Source of the DNA: Polaromonas sp.
GTDB taxonomy: Bacteria; Pseudomonadota; Gammaproteobacteria; Burkholderiales; Burkholderiaceae_C
DNA length: 64,000 nucleotides
NCBI GenBank assembly: GCA_013297865.1
Contig: JAAFIP010000004.1
Span: 124,001-188,000 of the forward strand
Direction: 5' to 3'
The stretch's first letter is position 1, and each line of letters starts with the position of its first letter. The notes under the pieces are model-generated. The model worked only from the letters and a program-made list of their open reading frames with translations. It ran no database searches and was not told where the DNA came from. Below are positions 8,557-16,810 of this stretch, piece by piece. Both the position numbers and the translations under genes were made by a program.

Positions 8557-9291
8557 TCACAGTCTTGTTTCTGGCCATGCTGGCGGCGCTGGGGCTGCAA
8601 AAACCCGGCTGACGGCAAAGCCCACCACTGCACCAGCGCACTGCGCCAGCACAAAGGGCAGTGCACTGGCGGGTGCGATACCTGCAAAGCTGTCGCTCAG
8701 CATGCGGCCCATCACCGCAGCGGGGTTGGCAAACGAGGTGCTGGCCGTGAACCAATAGGCCGCGCCAATATAGCAGGCCACCAGTGCACTGGCCTTGGCG
8801 CTGACACCGGACGCGCCAGAGCGCGCAATCACCACGATCAAGCCCGCTGTGGCCACCGCCTCGGCCAGCCACTGGCCCCAGCCACCGCGCAGCTTGGTGC
8901 TGGTCTGCAGCATGGCCATGTCGAACATGGCGTTGGCCAGCCAGGCACCCAGCACCGCACCGAGCAACTGCGACACTATAAAAATAATAGCTGCTCCCGC
9001 GATATTCTGTTGGCCTAGAGCCTGATTTCTTATAAAAATCAGGGTCACCAGAGGGTTGAAGTGCGCGCCACTTATGGGACCCAGCACTTCAATCAGCACG
9101 AACAGGGCAAACACCGTAGCCAGCGTGTTGGCCAGCAGCGCCACACCCATATTGCCGCTACTTAAGCGTTCGGCCATGATGCCCGAGCCAATCACGGCGC
9201 ACAGCAGCATGGCTGTGCCCAGGCCTTCGGCAAAGGCTTTTTGGGCCAGTGAATAGGTTGGGGCTGTGTGCGCCAGTGTGCTCTGGCTCAT
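8557..9291 (-). CDS. MIP/aquaporin family channel of the arsenic operon
   Basis: The protein has 244 residues and six membrane helices with two pore half-helices. The first reads AHFNPLVTL, with NPL in place of NPA, and the second reads SFANPAAVMGRMLSD. Its start overlaps the stop of arsC by four bases (ATGA). Channels of this type (AqpS) in ars operons let arsenite, produced by ArsC, leave the cell down its gradient, replacing an active ArsB/Acr3 pump. No pump gene is seen here, which supports that role. The segment GQQNIAGAAIIFIVSQ is an in-frame copy of the dispersed repeat and forms part of a membrane helix. Confidence 0.82.
   Translation of the reverse strand: MSQSTLAHTAPTYSLAQKAFAEGLGTAMLLCAVIGSGIMAERLSSGNMGVALLANTLATVFALFVLIEVLGPISGAHFNPLVTLIFIRNQALGQQNIAGAAIIFIVSQLLGAVLGAWLANAMFDMAMLQTSTKLRGGWGQWLAEAVATAGLIVVIARSGASGVSAKASALVACYIGAAYWFTASTSFANPAAVMGRMLSDSFAGIAPASALPFVLAQCAGAVVGFAVSRVFAAPAPPAWPETRL
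8976..9017 (-). repeat. Dispersed repeat copy b (inside aquaporin gene)
   Basis: Core at 8987-9006 matches the consensus at 20 of 20 positions on the minus strand. It is read as NIAGAAI in the host frame. Confidence 0.92.
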
Positions 9292-9785
9292 GACTGGGCC
9301 AAGCCTCGGGCGCTGGACTGCAGGGTAACGGCCTGCAGCTTTTCAGCGGGCAGGCTGACAAACAGCTCGATACGGCGCTTGATGTCCAGCATGGTCTGGT
9401 GGAAAGCCACAAGCTTGTCAGCATCGGGTGCATTACCCGCGCTCGGGTCGGCGTAGCTCCAGTGAGCAGTCGCCGGATGGCCCGGCCAGACGGGGCACAC
9501 CTCGCCAGCGGCGTTGTCACAGACCGTGATGATCAGGTCCATGTGTGGTGCCTCAGGCTTTGCAAACGCGTCCCAGCTTTTGCTGTACAGGCCTTCGGTA
9601 GATATGCCTGCGTCGCGCAGCACCTGCAGGCCCAGAGGGTTGGGCTGCTGGTGATCACGCGGGCTGCTGCCTGCAGAATAGCCTTTGAATTTGCCTTGAC
9701 CTAGATGGTTGAGCAGCGCCTCGGCCAAAATGCTGCGGGCTGAATTGTGGGTGCACAAAAACAGGACGTTGAGTGGTGTGGCCAT
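9288..9785 (-). CDS. arsC: Arsenate reductase ArsC (low-molecular-weight phosphatase type)
   Basis: The protein has 165 residues. The N-terminal phosphatase loop is CTHNSARS (CX5R) at about residues 11-18. A second conserved part, DLIITVCDNAAGEVCPVWPG, contains the resolving cysteines and the conserved WPG of this family. The enzyme reduces arsenate to arsenite using thioredoxin or glutaredoxin. It is translationally coupled to the following channel gene by a four-base overlap and lies downstream of the arsI-like gene, with a dispersed repeat copy in the 90-base gap between them. Confidence 0.92.
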   Translation of the reverse strand: MATPLNVLFLCTHNSARSILAEALLNHLGQGKFKGYSAGSSPRDHQQPNPLGLQVLRDAGISTEGLYSKSWDAFAKPEAPHMDLIITVCDNAAGEVCPVWPGHPATAHWSYADPSAGNAPDADKLVAFHQTMLDIKRRIELFVSLPAEKLQAVTLQSSARGLAQS

Positions 9786-9820
9786 GACAGGACGTGTATT
9801 TTGACAATGAAATATGCTGC

Positions 9821-9863
9821 CAGCCTAATGGAATATCGCGGTAGCAGCTATGGTATTAATAGC
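9821..9863 (+). repeat. Dispersed repeat copy c (between arsI and arsC)
   Basis: Core at 9832-9851 matches at 19 of 20 positions on the plus strand and is followed by GCTAT...ATAGC. It sits inside the ars operon and could alter the ratio of transcripts on either side. Confidence 0.9.
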
Positions 9864-9874
9864 AAAAAGACTGC

Positions 9875-10405
9875 TTAGCAGCAGCTGGCACCTGCTGCGC
9901 TGGGCGCGCCGCAGGTGGCGGGCTTGATGGCAATATCCTTGAGCGAGATTTTGCGCACTGCTTGCGTATCTGCATGCGCATCTGCTGGCGCGCAGCAGGC
10001 ATTGTCGCTGGCGGGTTGTACAGCACGGTCGGCTCCATAGGTGGTGGACTGGCCGGTAGTGACAAAGCTTTCCCAGGCGATACCCTGCGGGTCATGCACC
10101 CAGCCTTTTTCGCTTTGAGCATAGCAGCAGGTGGCTGCGCCCTGGCCCGTGACGGCCACGCCAGCTTGCTGCAGGCTGTCGGTCATTGCGTGCAGTTCGT
10201 CAGCGCTTTCCACCTGAAATCCCAAATGGTCCAGCCCAGCAGCGTGGCCCTGGGCAGAGATGGCGAAATTGACGCGCGGGTCGTCCAGCATCCATTTGGC
10301 GTAGTCAGGTTTGTGCACCGTGGGCGCATGGCCAAACAAGGTGCTGTAGAAGCCCACGGACTGGGCGATGTCGTTAACCGAGATGTGAACGTGAAAGCGT
10401 TTCAT
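9875..10405 (-). CDS. arsI: ArsI/CadI-family dioxygenase (C-As lyase type)
   Basis: The protein has 176 residues with a vicinal-oxygen-chelate fold. It begins MKRFHVHISV with a metal-binding His, has a second metal His in LDHLGFQVE, and contains the family marker GAATCCYAQSEKGWVHDPQG, whose paired cysteines bind trivalent arsenicals in ArsI. WESF supplies the third metal-ligand Glu. A Cys-rich tail (NACCAPAD and a final ASCC) adds further soft-metal ligands. ArsI cleaves the carbon-arsenic bond of methylarsenite, and close relatives are annotated as CadI. Substrate is inferred from the cysteine pair and the ars operon context. Confidence 0.85.
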   Translation of the reverse strand: MKRFHVHISVNDIAQSVGFYSTLFGHAPTVHKPDYAKWMLDDPRVNFAISAQGHAAGLDHLGFQVESADELHAMTDSLQQAGVAVTGQGAATCCYAQSEKGWVHDPQGIAWESFVTTGQSTTYGADRAVQPASDNACCAPADAHADTQAVRKISLKDIAIKPATCGAPSAAGASCC

Positions 10406-10465
10406 GGTGCAGACTCCTGGGAATAAGTTTGGTCGATGGGGAGGAATGTTCAGATAGCGCGCCTG

Positions 10466-10825
10466 TCAGCAACATGCAGCGTCATTGCTGTTGACATCAC
10501 AGGCCTGCCCCGCGCAGCAGTGCTCGGTCAGATAGGCCAGCAGGGTGTTCATCTGCGCGTAGTTGGCGCGGTAAATCAGGTTGCGTCCGCGCTGCTCGGC
10601 GCTGACCAAGCCGCTATGGGAGAGCTCTTTGAGGTGAAACGACAGCGCGCTGGGGGCAATGTCCAGCAGGGCGGCAATGGCGCTTGGCGTGAGGCCTTCG
10701 CTGCCAGCCACTACCAGCGAACGGAAGCAGCGCAGGCGCTGGGTTTGGGCCAGGGCTGCCAGAGCCCGTACCGCGTCTGTCTCAGCTATCTTGGCAGTTT
10801 TTCCGGGTTTGGATATTGTTTTCAT
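10466..10825 (-). CDS. arsR: ArsR-family metalloregulator
   Basis: The protein has 119 residues with a winged helix. The recognition region is TPSAIAALLDIAPSALSFHL, followed by a wing around EQRGRNLIYRA. It lacks the ELCVC arsenic site in the recognition helix, but the C-terminus is rich in Cys (HCCAGQACD and a final ACC), which may form the sensor site. It is the first gene of the leftward ars operon and should repress it until arsenite binds. Confidence 0.9.
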   Translation of the reverse strand: MKTISKPGKTAKIAETDAVRALAALAQTQRLRCFRSLVVAGSEGLTPSAIAALLDIAPSALSFHLKELSHSGLVSAEQRGRNLIYRANYAQMNTLLAYLTEHCCAGQACDVNSNDAACC

Positions 10826-10827
10826 AA

Positions 10828-10843
10828 TTCAATGATAATTGAA
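10828..10843. promoter_or_regulatory. Probable ArsR operator
   Basis: TTCAAT-GATA-ATTGAA is a perfect 6-base inverted repeat that starts three bases upstream of the arsR start codon, in an AT-rich patch. Its position and symmetry fit autorepression by ArsR. Confidence 0.65.
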
Positions 10844-10955
10844 ATGAAATCATCTGTCAAGCCGCCCTAGATGGTCGGTAGGTGTGCATGCTCCTGGGCG
10901 ACAGGCTTGGTGGGGATTTACCGATAAGATGGCGCTGTACTGTAAGGAAACCACT

Positions 10956-11711
10956 ATGACCGCTTCAGCCATCCAATCCCAAGTCAGCCTCGAAGAGTGG
11001 GCTATCCGCTGCGACCTGGCCGCCTGCTACCGGCTGGTGGCGCTGTATGGCTGGAGTGATCTGGTGTTTACCCACATCAGCGCCAAGCTGCCAGGGCCAG
11101 AGCACCATTTTTTGATCAATCCGTATGGCTTGATGTTCGACGAAATCACCGCATCGTCCCTGGTCAAGGTAGACAAGGACTGCAACAAGATCATTGACTC
11201 TCCTTATCCCGTCAACCCGGCAGGTTTTGTGATCCACAGCGCGGTGCATGAAGCACGGCACGATGCAGGCTGTGTGCTGCACACCCACACCCGTGCGGGT
11301 GTGGCGGTCAGCGCGCAGGCCGCTGGGGTGCTGCCCATCAGCCAGCAAAGCACTTTTGTGCTGGCGTCGCTGGCTTACCACGGCTACCAGGGCGTGGCAT
11401 TTCGTCCTGAAGAAAAACCCAGCTTGCAGGCCGACTTGGGCCACAGCAATTTTCTGATGCTGCGCAACCACGGGCTACTCACAGTGGGGCGATCAATCGC
11501 TGATGCGTTTTTGAATATGTATGTGTTTGAGTCCACCTGCCAGATCCAGATCAGTGCCCAGGCCGGCGGCGAGCTGACCCAGGTTGACTCGCGCATTGTG
11601 GAGGGCACAGCACAGGCCATGAAGGTGCAGACCGGCGGCATGGGTGGCGCGTTTGTGTGGCCTGCATTGTTACGGAAATTGGACAAAACCGATAGTTCTT
11701 ATAAAAATTGA
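10956..11711 (+). CDS. Class II aldolase/adducin family protein
   Basis: The protein has 251 residues, starting at an ATG with AAGGAA about eight bases upstream. The class II aldolase fold is shown by FTHISAKLPG, the zinc-ligand pair in VLHTHTRAG and a third His in LRNHGLLTVG. Family members are metal-dependent aldolases, epimerases or decarboxylases acting on sugar phosphates, and many stand-alone versions like this one have no assigned substrate. The last codons run into a dispersed repeat copy immediately after the stop. It is divergent from arsR and seems unrelated to arsenic. Confidence 0.85.
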   Translation: MTASAIQSQVSLEEWAIRCDLAACYRLVALYGWSDLVFTHISAKLPGPEHHFLINPYGLMFDEITASSLVKVDKDCNKIIDSPYPVNPAGFVIHSAVHEARHDAGCVLHTHTRAGVAVSAQAAGVLPISQQSTFVLASLAYHGYQGVAFRPEEKPSLQADLGHSNFLMLRNHGLLTVGRSIADAFLNMYVFESTCQIQISAQAGGELTQVDSRIVEGTAQAMKVQTGGMGGAFVWPALLRKLDKTDSSYKN

Positions 11712-11712
11712 A

Positions 11713-11756
11713 ACTATCTTTTTCATAGCTGCTCCCGCGATATTTTAAAGGGCTGG
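11713..11756 (-). repeat. Dispersed repeat copy d (after aldolase gene)
   Basis: Core at 11725-11744 matches at 20 of 20 positions on the minus strand. It lies directly after the stop codon of the class II aldolase gene. Confidence 0.92.
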
Positions 11757-11801
11757 GGGCATATATTGATAAAAATACGGCGTAGGGGGCAATCACTTTC
11801 A

Positions 11802-11841
11802 GCGTCATGAATATGCCATCTTAGTGTCATAGCGACGTCAC
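11802..11841 (+). promoter_or_regulatory. Tandem Pho box upstream of the lipid-remodelling operon
   Basis: Four CTGTCAT-like heptamers repeat with exact 11-base spacing: GCGTCAT (11802), ATGCCAT (11813), GTGTCAT (11824) and ACGTCAC (11835). This is the architecture recognised by PhoB dimers. The site ends 40 bases before the start codon of the acyltransferase gene. phoB itself is encoded at 24073-24771. Confidence 0.75.
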
Positions 11842-11881
11842 GCCAGCGGCGCACACTGCGGTATCGATGAGAGGATGCCGT

Positions 11882-12730
11882 ATGAAAGAACTACCCACTC
11901 CCACACTGGCCTTATCCCCCGCCAGCCTGCCACGCTCACCCTCGTATCACCGGCTCGAGCCTGCCCTGCACGCGCCAGCCGAGCGGAGCAAGCCTCGGCA
12001 GGGCACGGTTCAGATCGTTTGGGCCAAGCACCAGGATGAAGTACGCCAGGCACAGCGCTTGCGCTACCAGGTTTTCGCCCGCGAAATGGGCGCACGCCTG
12101 AGCACCCCGGTGCCAGACCACGATGTAGACCGCTTTGATGACTATTGCGAACATTTGCTGGCGCGCGACCAGGTGACGGGGCAGGTGGTGGGCACCTACC
12201 GCGTGCTCACGCCCAAGCAGGCAGAGCGCGCTGGCGGTGCCTACAGCGACACCGAGTTTGATCTGAGTCCGCTGCAGGCTCTGCGGCCCAAGATGGCAGA
12301 GCTGGGCCGCAGCTGTGTGCATGTGGACTATCGCCAGGGCGCGGTCATTTTGATGCTGGGGGGCGCTTTGTATGAGTTCATGGCGCGCAACAGGCTGGAG
12401 ACCATGATGGGCTGCGCAAGTATCCCCATGCTGCACAACGGTATCGTCACTGGCGATGTGGCAGCCAGTGTATGGCGGCAGATGCAGGAAAAATACCTCG
12501 CCGAGCCGCAGTGGCGAGTCAAGGCGCACTTGCCGCTGCCTGTCGATCAGCTGGACAGTAGCCTGGACGTGGACCCGCCAGCCCTGATCCGTGGCTACCT
12601 GCGCCAAGGGGCCAAGGTGTTGGGTGCGCCCGCATGGGACCCCGACTTCAACACCGCTGATCTGCCTTTGCTGCAACATGTTGAAAATGCACCGAGCAGA
12701 TTTACCAAATATTTTGCAGGCGCTGCATGA
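11882..12730 (+). CDS. olsB: GNAT-type N-acyltransferase, OlsB-like (ornithine lipid)
   Basis: The protein has 282 residues. The Acetyltransf_5/OlsB-type domain starts near residue 40 with VWAKHQDEVRQAQRLRYQVF, followed by DHDVDRFDDYCEHLLA, VVGTYRVL and ELGRSCVHVDYR, which are conserved landmarks of the family. OlsB attaches a 3-hydroxyacyl chain to ornithine to start phosphorus-free ornithine lipid synthesis. The ATG at 11882 is chosen because GAGAGGA lies just upstream; another ATG lies five codons earlier. It overlaps the next gene by four bases and is preceded by a tandem Pho box. The acyl acceptor is inferred from family and context. Confidence 0.78.
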   Translation: MKELPTPTLALSPASLPRSPSYHRLEPALHAPAERSKPRQGTVQIVWAKHQDEVRQAQRLRYQVFAREMGARLSTPVPDHDVDRFDDYCEHLLARDQVTGQVVGTYRVLTPKQAERAGGAYSDTEFDLSPLQALRPKMAELGRSCVHVDYRQGAVILMLGGALYEFMARNRLETMMGCASIPMLHNGIVTGDVAASVWRQMQEKYLAEPQWRVKAHLPLPVDQLDSSLDVDPPALIRGYLRQGAKVLGAPAWDPDFNTADLPLLQHVENAPSRFTKYFAGAA

Positions 12731-13584
12731 GAGCGGGCGTGAAAGCAGACTGGATGCATGCCAAAGCGACCTTCGGTCTGGGAGCGCATCCAGCTTCCGG
12801 CGTGCGCGCGGTATTCATCTCGGATATCCACCTGGGCACTGCAGGCTGTCAGGCGCAGGCGCTGCTGGATTTTCTGAAAGCCTATCCCAGCCAAAGCCTG
12901 TATCTGGTGGGTGACATCATTGATGGCTGGCAGCTGCGGCGCAAGTGGCATTGGCCGCAGGCGCATAACGATGTCGTGCAAAAGCTGCTGCGCCGTGCGC
13001 GCAAAGGCTGCAGAGTGGTGTTTGTGCCTGGCAACCATGATGAGTTTGCACGCGGTTTTGTCGGCCATAGCTTTGGCGGTATCGAAGTCATGGCCGAAGC
13101 AGTGCACACCACGGCCACGGGCCAAAAACTCTGGGTAACCCATGGTGACCATTTTGATGGCGTGATCCAGTGTGCCAAATGGCTGGCTTATGTGGGCGAT
13201 AACCTGTATGAATTTACGCTCAAACTCAACCGCCACCTCAATACATTGCGTGCCCGCCTGGGCATGCCCTACTGGTCGTTGTCGGCTTTTTTAAAGCACA
13301 AGGTGAAAACAGCACTGAACTATGTCACTGACTTTGAACGCGCGGTGGCCCATGAAGCGCGTGAACGCGGTTATCAGGGGGTTGTGTGCGGGCACATCCA
13401 CCGCGCCGAAATGCGGGACATTGATGGGGTGCTGTATTGCAACGATGGGGACTGGGTCGAAAGCCTCACGGCACTGGTAGAGCACCACGATGGGCGCCTG
13501 GAAATAGTGCATTGGGTCCCTGACGCACGTGCTGCAGCACCCGCCACCCCTGCTCGGGCTGACTCCATGGAGGTGCTGACATGA
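12727..13584 (+). CDS. plcP: Calcineurin-like phosphoesterase, PlcP/LpxH-like
   Basis: The protein has 285 residues and all five metallophosphoesterase motifs: DIHLG (about residue 37), GDIIDGW, GNHDE, THGDH and GHIHRAE. It resembles LpxH, but it sits between an acyltransferase and a glycosyltransferase under a Pho box. That is the arrangement of PlcP, the phospholipase C that removes phosphate head groups from phospholipids during phosphate starvation and leaves diacylglycerol. Its start and stop overlap both neighbours (ATGA), so the three genes are translationally coupled. A role as a second LpxH cannot be excluded from sequence. Confidence 0.75.
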   Translation: MRAGVKADWMHAKATFGLGAHPASGVRAVFISDIHLGTAGCQAQALLDFLKAYPSQSLYLVGDIIDGWQLRRKWHWPQAHNDVVQKLLRRARKGCRVVFVPGNHDEFARGFVGHSFGGIEVMAEAVHTTATGQKLWVTHGDHFDGVIQCAKWLAYVGDNLYEFTLKLNRHLNTLRARLGMPYWSLSAFLKHKVKTALNYVTDFERAVAHEARERGYQGVVCGHIHRAEMRDIDGVLYCNDGDWVESLTALVEHHDGRLEIVHWVPDARAAAPATPARADSMEVLT

Positions 13585-14666
13585 AAATCGTTGTAGTAAC
13601 AGATGCCTGGCAACCGCAGGTCAACGGCGTGGTGACAACCTTGGTAGAGCTGGTGCAGGGCTTGCAAGATAGCGGCCATGAAGTGACAGTGATTCATCCG
13701 GGCCTGTTCAAAACCCGGCCTTGCCCAGGTTATGCGGGTATTGACCTGGCCATGCGGCCCTACCGCAAACTGGCAGCCTTGATGGATGCTTACCAGCCCG
13801 ATGCAGTGCACCTGGCGACTGAAGGCCCTCTAGGCTGGGCGGCACGCAGGTTTTGCGTTCGCCACAAATGGGCTTTCACAACCGCATTCCACACCAAATT
13901 TCCTGAAATATTGCATGCAGCCTTGAAAGTGCCTCTGCATTGGGGCTATGCCCTGTTCCGACATTTTCATCGTCCATCCAGTGGCGTGATGGTGCCCACG
14001 CGCGGGGTGCTGCGCATGCTGGAAGGCCGGGGTTTCAGAAATCTACGCCCGTGGACGCACGGCGTGGACACCAAGCTGTTTGCCTTCACGCCCGAAGCAC
14101 GCATTTATCCGCCGCTGGGCCCGCAGCTTCGTCCGGTCAGCCTCTTCGTGGGGCGTGTGTCCTACGAAAAGGGGATCGAGCATTTCCTCAAGGCAGATAT
14201 GCCAGGCACCAAGATCGTCTGCGGTGTGGGGCCGTTGCTGGACAGTTTGCAGGAAAAATACCCCCACACCAAATGGGTGGGCTTGCTGGGGCGCGCAGAT
14301 TTGGCCAGGCTGTACAGCAGCGCCGATATTTTTGTATTTCCCAGCCAAAACGAAACCTTTGGCTTGGTTATGCTGGAGGCGATGGCCTGCGGTACCCCCG
14401 TGGCGGCCCTGCCTGTGGATGGCCCGCTGGAAGTGATGGGCGCAGACAAAGGCAACGTGCAGGGCGGGGCGTTGGACGCGGATCTATTGCAGGCATGGCA
14501 AGCGGCGCGTAAAGTACCCCGTCATGAGGCCAGATTGCGGGCGTTACATTTCAGCTGGGAAGAAGCTACCCAGAGTTTTATCTCCCACCTGGTGCCGGTA
14601 CATCTCCTGCAGCAGGACATCAAACCCACCTGGCTGTCATCAATCATTCACAAATATGTCATATAA
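13581..14666 (+). CDS. GT4 glycosyltransferase, Agt-like (diacylglycerol glycosyltransferase)
   Basis: The protein has 361 residues with the GT-B fold. The N-terminus is TDAWQPQVNGVVTTL, the GT4 acceptor-side signature. The nucleotide-sugar part follows with SLFVGRVSYEKGIE, and the donor-site motif FVFPSQNETFGLVMLEAMAC supplies the conserved E-x7-E. Together with the PlcP-like gene it overlaps, it fits Agt, which adds a sugar to diacylglycerol to make phosphorus-free glycolipids under phosphate limitation. The sugar cannot be predicted. Its last codons contain the Pho half-sites that serve ppk1. Confidence 0.75.
   Translation: MKIVVVTDAWQPQVNGVVTTLVELVQGLQDSGHEVTVIHPGLFKTRPCPGYAGIDLAMRPYRKLAALMDAYQPDAVHLATEGPLGWAARRFCVRHKWAFTTAFHTKFPEILHAALKVPLHWGYALFRHFHRPSSGVMVPTRGVLRMLEGRGFRNLRPWTHGVDTKLFAFTPEARIYPPLGPQLRPVSLFVGRVSYEKGIEHFLKADMPGTKIVCGVGPLLDSLQEKYPHTKWVGLLGRADLARLYSSADIFVFPSQNETFGLVMLEAMACGTPVAALPVDGPLEVMGADKGNVQGGALDADLLQAWQAARKVPRHEARLRALHFSWEEATQSFISHLVPVHLLQQDIKPTWLSSIIHKYVI
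14634..14662 (+). promoter_or_regulatory. Pho box upstream of ppk1
   Basis: Three heptamers with 11-base period: CTGTCAT (14634, perfect), CATTCAC (14645) and ATGTCAT (14656). They overlap the last ten or so codons of the glycosyltransferase gene and end 61 bases before the ppk1 start. Confidence 0.7.
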
Positions 14667-14723
14667 ATAGCGCACACTCCTGAGATAGTAACGTGATTTA
14701 CATCAGGATACGATCGATTCTTT

Positions 14724-16796
14724 ATGCGCAAACTCCAAACAATGGTGGATACCTTCCTTGACCGCGACAACAGTATTCTGGAGTTCAATCGACGGGTACT
14801 GAGCTGGGCGCAGCGTGATGACGTACCTGCGCTGGAGCGGCTGCGCTACATATGCATTGTGTCATCCAACTTGGATGAATTTTTTGAAGTCAGGGCCGCG
14901 CAGCATCTGGCTGCAGTACGTGCTGACGATCACAAAGGCGTCTACAGCGTAGCGTCGTACACTGCGTTGGCCAGTGCAGCTCATGCTTTAGTGCATCAGC
15001 AGTACAAGGTTTTCAATGATGCAGTGACTCCTGCACTGGAAGCCCAGGGCGTCCATATTGTGGCCCATGGCAGCCGCACACCCAAACAGGCCCGTTGGGT
15101 CAAGGAATATTTTGAGCGCGAAGTCAAGCCCCTGCTCATGCCCATTGGTCTGGACCCTGCGCACCCATTCCCTCAGGTGGCCAACAAATCACTCAATTTC
15201 ATCGTGCGCCTGGTAGGCAAAGATGCTTTTGGCCGCGCCAACGAAATTGCCATCGTCAAGGTGCCCAGGGTGCTGCCGCGCCTGAGCAGGATGCCTGGTG
15301 GGCGTGGTGACACCAGTGTGAGCCTGGTGTCGTTGTCCAGCATCATCCGCAGCCATCTGGCAGATCTGTTTCCTGGCAGGCAGGTGTCGGAGTTTTCGCA
15401 ATTCCGCGTCACCCGCCACTCAGACCTGGCGGTGGACGAGGACGAGGTGCGCAATCTGCGCACCGCCCTGCGCCAGGGCCTGCAGCAGCGCCACTATGGC
15501 GAGGCTGTGCGCCTGGAGGTGTCATCGGGCTGCTCGGTGTTTCTGTCAGACTTTTTGACAGCGCAGTTCAATCTGCCGCTGGATGCCGTGTACCGCGTGC
15601 ATGGGCCAGTTAACCTGGTGCGCTTTAACCAGTTGATTGATCTGGTAGACAAACCCCATCTGCTTTTTCCAGCCCATCGCCCTGCGCCTGCACTGGGTGT
15701 GCAGTCTGGCGTGCCCATCATGGAGCAAATGCGCGAGCGTGACATATTGATCCATCAGCCATTTGAAAACTTCGACACCGTGATGGCTTTTCTGCGCGAG
15801 GCAGTCAATGACCCTGATGTCCTGACCATTCGCCAAACGGTCTATCGCACAGGAGCGCAGTCAGAAATGATGGACCTGCTGGGTGAGGCGGTGCGCTTGG
15901 GCAAGGAAGTCACTGCCGTGGTGGAGCTCAAGGCGCGCTTTGACGAAGAGGCCAATATCAACTGGGCTGAGGCGTTGGAGGCCAAGGGCGCGCAGGTGGT
16001 GTACGGCGTGGTGGGACTGAAAACCCATGCCAAGATGCTCTTGGTGACGCGCCGTGAAGGCAAAGCCTTGCGTCGCTATGGGCATTTATCCACGGGAAAC
16101 TACAACCCCAAGACTGCCAAGCTCTATACCGATATCAGCCATCTCACCACCCATACCGAGCTTACGGCTGACATGCAGGCCGTGTTCGTGCATCTGGCAG
16201 GTCTGTCCAAGTTGCCCAAGCTCAATTACCTATGGCTTGCGCCGTTTCATCTGCACAAAAACCTGATTGATCGCATCAACAGTGTAGCCCATCATGCAGA
16301 TACAGTAGATCGGCGCATCATTGCAAAAATGAACGCCCTGACGGACGAAGCGCTGATGCGAGCTCTGCTGCATGCGGCCAGGCGGGGTGTCAAGATCGAT
16401 TTGATCGTGCGCGGGGCTTGCACGCTACCACTGACAGACCCCCAGGTGCGTGCCCATGTGACAGTACGATCCGTGATTGGCAGATTTCTGGAGCATTCAC
16501 GTATTTTTTACTTTCGTACAGGGGAGCAGCAGGAAATCTATTTGTCGAGTGCAGACTGGATGAACCGCAACATGCTGCGCCGTGTGGAGCTGGCCTGGCC
16601 CATACTGGACGGACATCTGAAGCAAAGGGTGATTGACGAATGCCTGGTGCCCTATCTGCATGACACGGCGGATGCATGGTTTATGCAAGCCGATGGCAGC
16701 TATATCAAGCAACCTGCAGCAGCTGCATTGAGTGCACAGACTGAGCTGGCAAAGCACTACATGCTGCTCGCTGACATCAAACCAGCTCAAAATTGA
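14724..16796 (+). CDS. ppk1: Polyphosphate kinase 1
   Basis: The protein has 690 residues, full length for the family. It begins with the N-terminal domain signature LDRDNSILEFNRRVLSWAQR, which is followed by SSNLDEFFEVRAA. The catalytic C-terminal half carries RYGHLSTGNYNPKTAKLYTD with the autophosphorylated His, then YLSSADWMNRNMLRRVE near the end. The enzyme polymerises the gamma-phosphate of ATP into polyphosphate reversibly. A Pho box lies upstream, sixA follows by 14 bases, and ppx lies convergent beyond that, so synthesis and breakdown of polyphosphate are encoded together. Confidence 0.95.
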   Translation: MRKLQTMVDTFLDRDNSILEFNRRVLSWAQRDDVPALERLRYICIVSSNLDEFFEVRAAQHLAAVRADDHKGVYSVASYTALASAAHALVHQQYKVFNDAVTPALEAQGVHIVAHGSRTPKQARWVKEYFEREVKPLLMPIGLDPAHPFPQVANKSLNFIVRLVGKDAFGRANEIAIVKVPRVLPRLSRMPGGRGDTSVSLVSLSSIIRSHLADLFPGRQVSEFSQFRVTRHSDLAVDEDEVRNLRTALRQGLQQRHYGEAVRLEVSSGCSVFLSDFLTAQFNLPLDAVYRVHGPVNLVRFNQLIDLVDKPHLLFPAHRPAPALGVQSGVPIMEQMRERDILIHQPFENFDTVMAFLREAVNDPDVLTIRQTVYRTGAQSEMMDLLGEAVRLGKEVTAVVELKARFDEEANINWAEALEAKGAQVVYGVVGLKTHAKMLLVTRREGKALRRYGHLSTGNYNPKTAKLYTDISHLTTHTELTADMQAVFVHLAGLSKLPKLNYLWLAPFHLHKNLIDRINSVAHHADTVDRRIIAKMNALTDEALMRALLHAARRGVKIDLIVRGACTLPLTDPQVRAHVTVRSVIGRFLEHSRIFYFRTGEQQEIYLSSADWMNRNMLRRVELAWPILDGHLKQRVIDECLVPYLHDTADAWFMQADGSYIKQPAAAALSAQTELAKHYMLLADIKPAQN

Positions 16797-16810
16797 TATA
16801 AGGAGTTCAT

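Noticed and set aside
14663-14673. A fourth Pho half-site before ppk1
   Set aside because: ATAGCGC at the next 11-base step does not match CTGTCAT.
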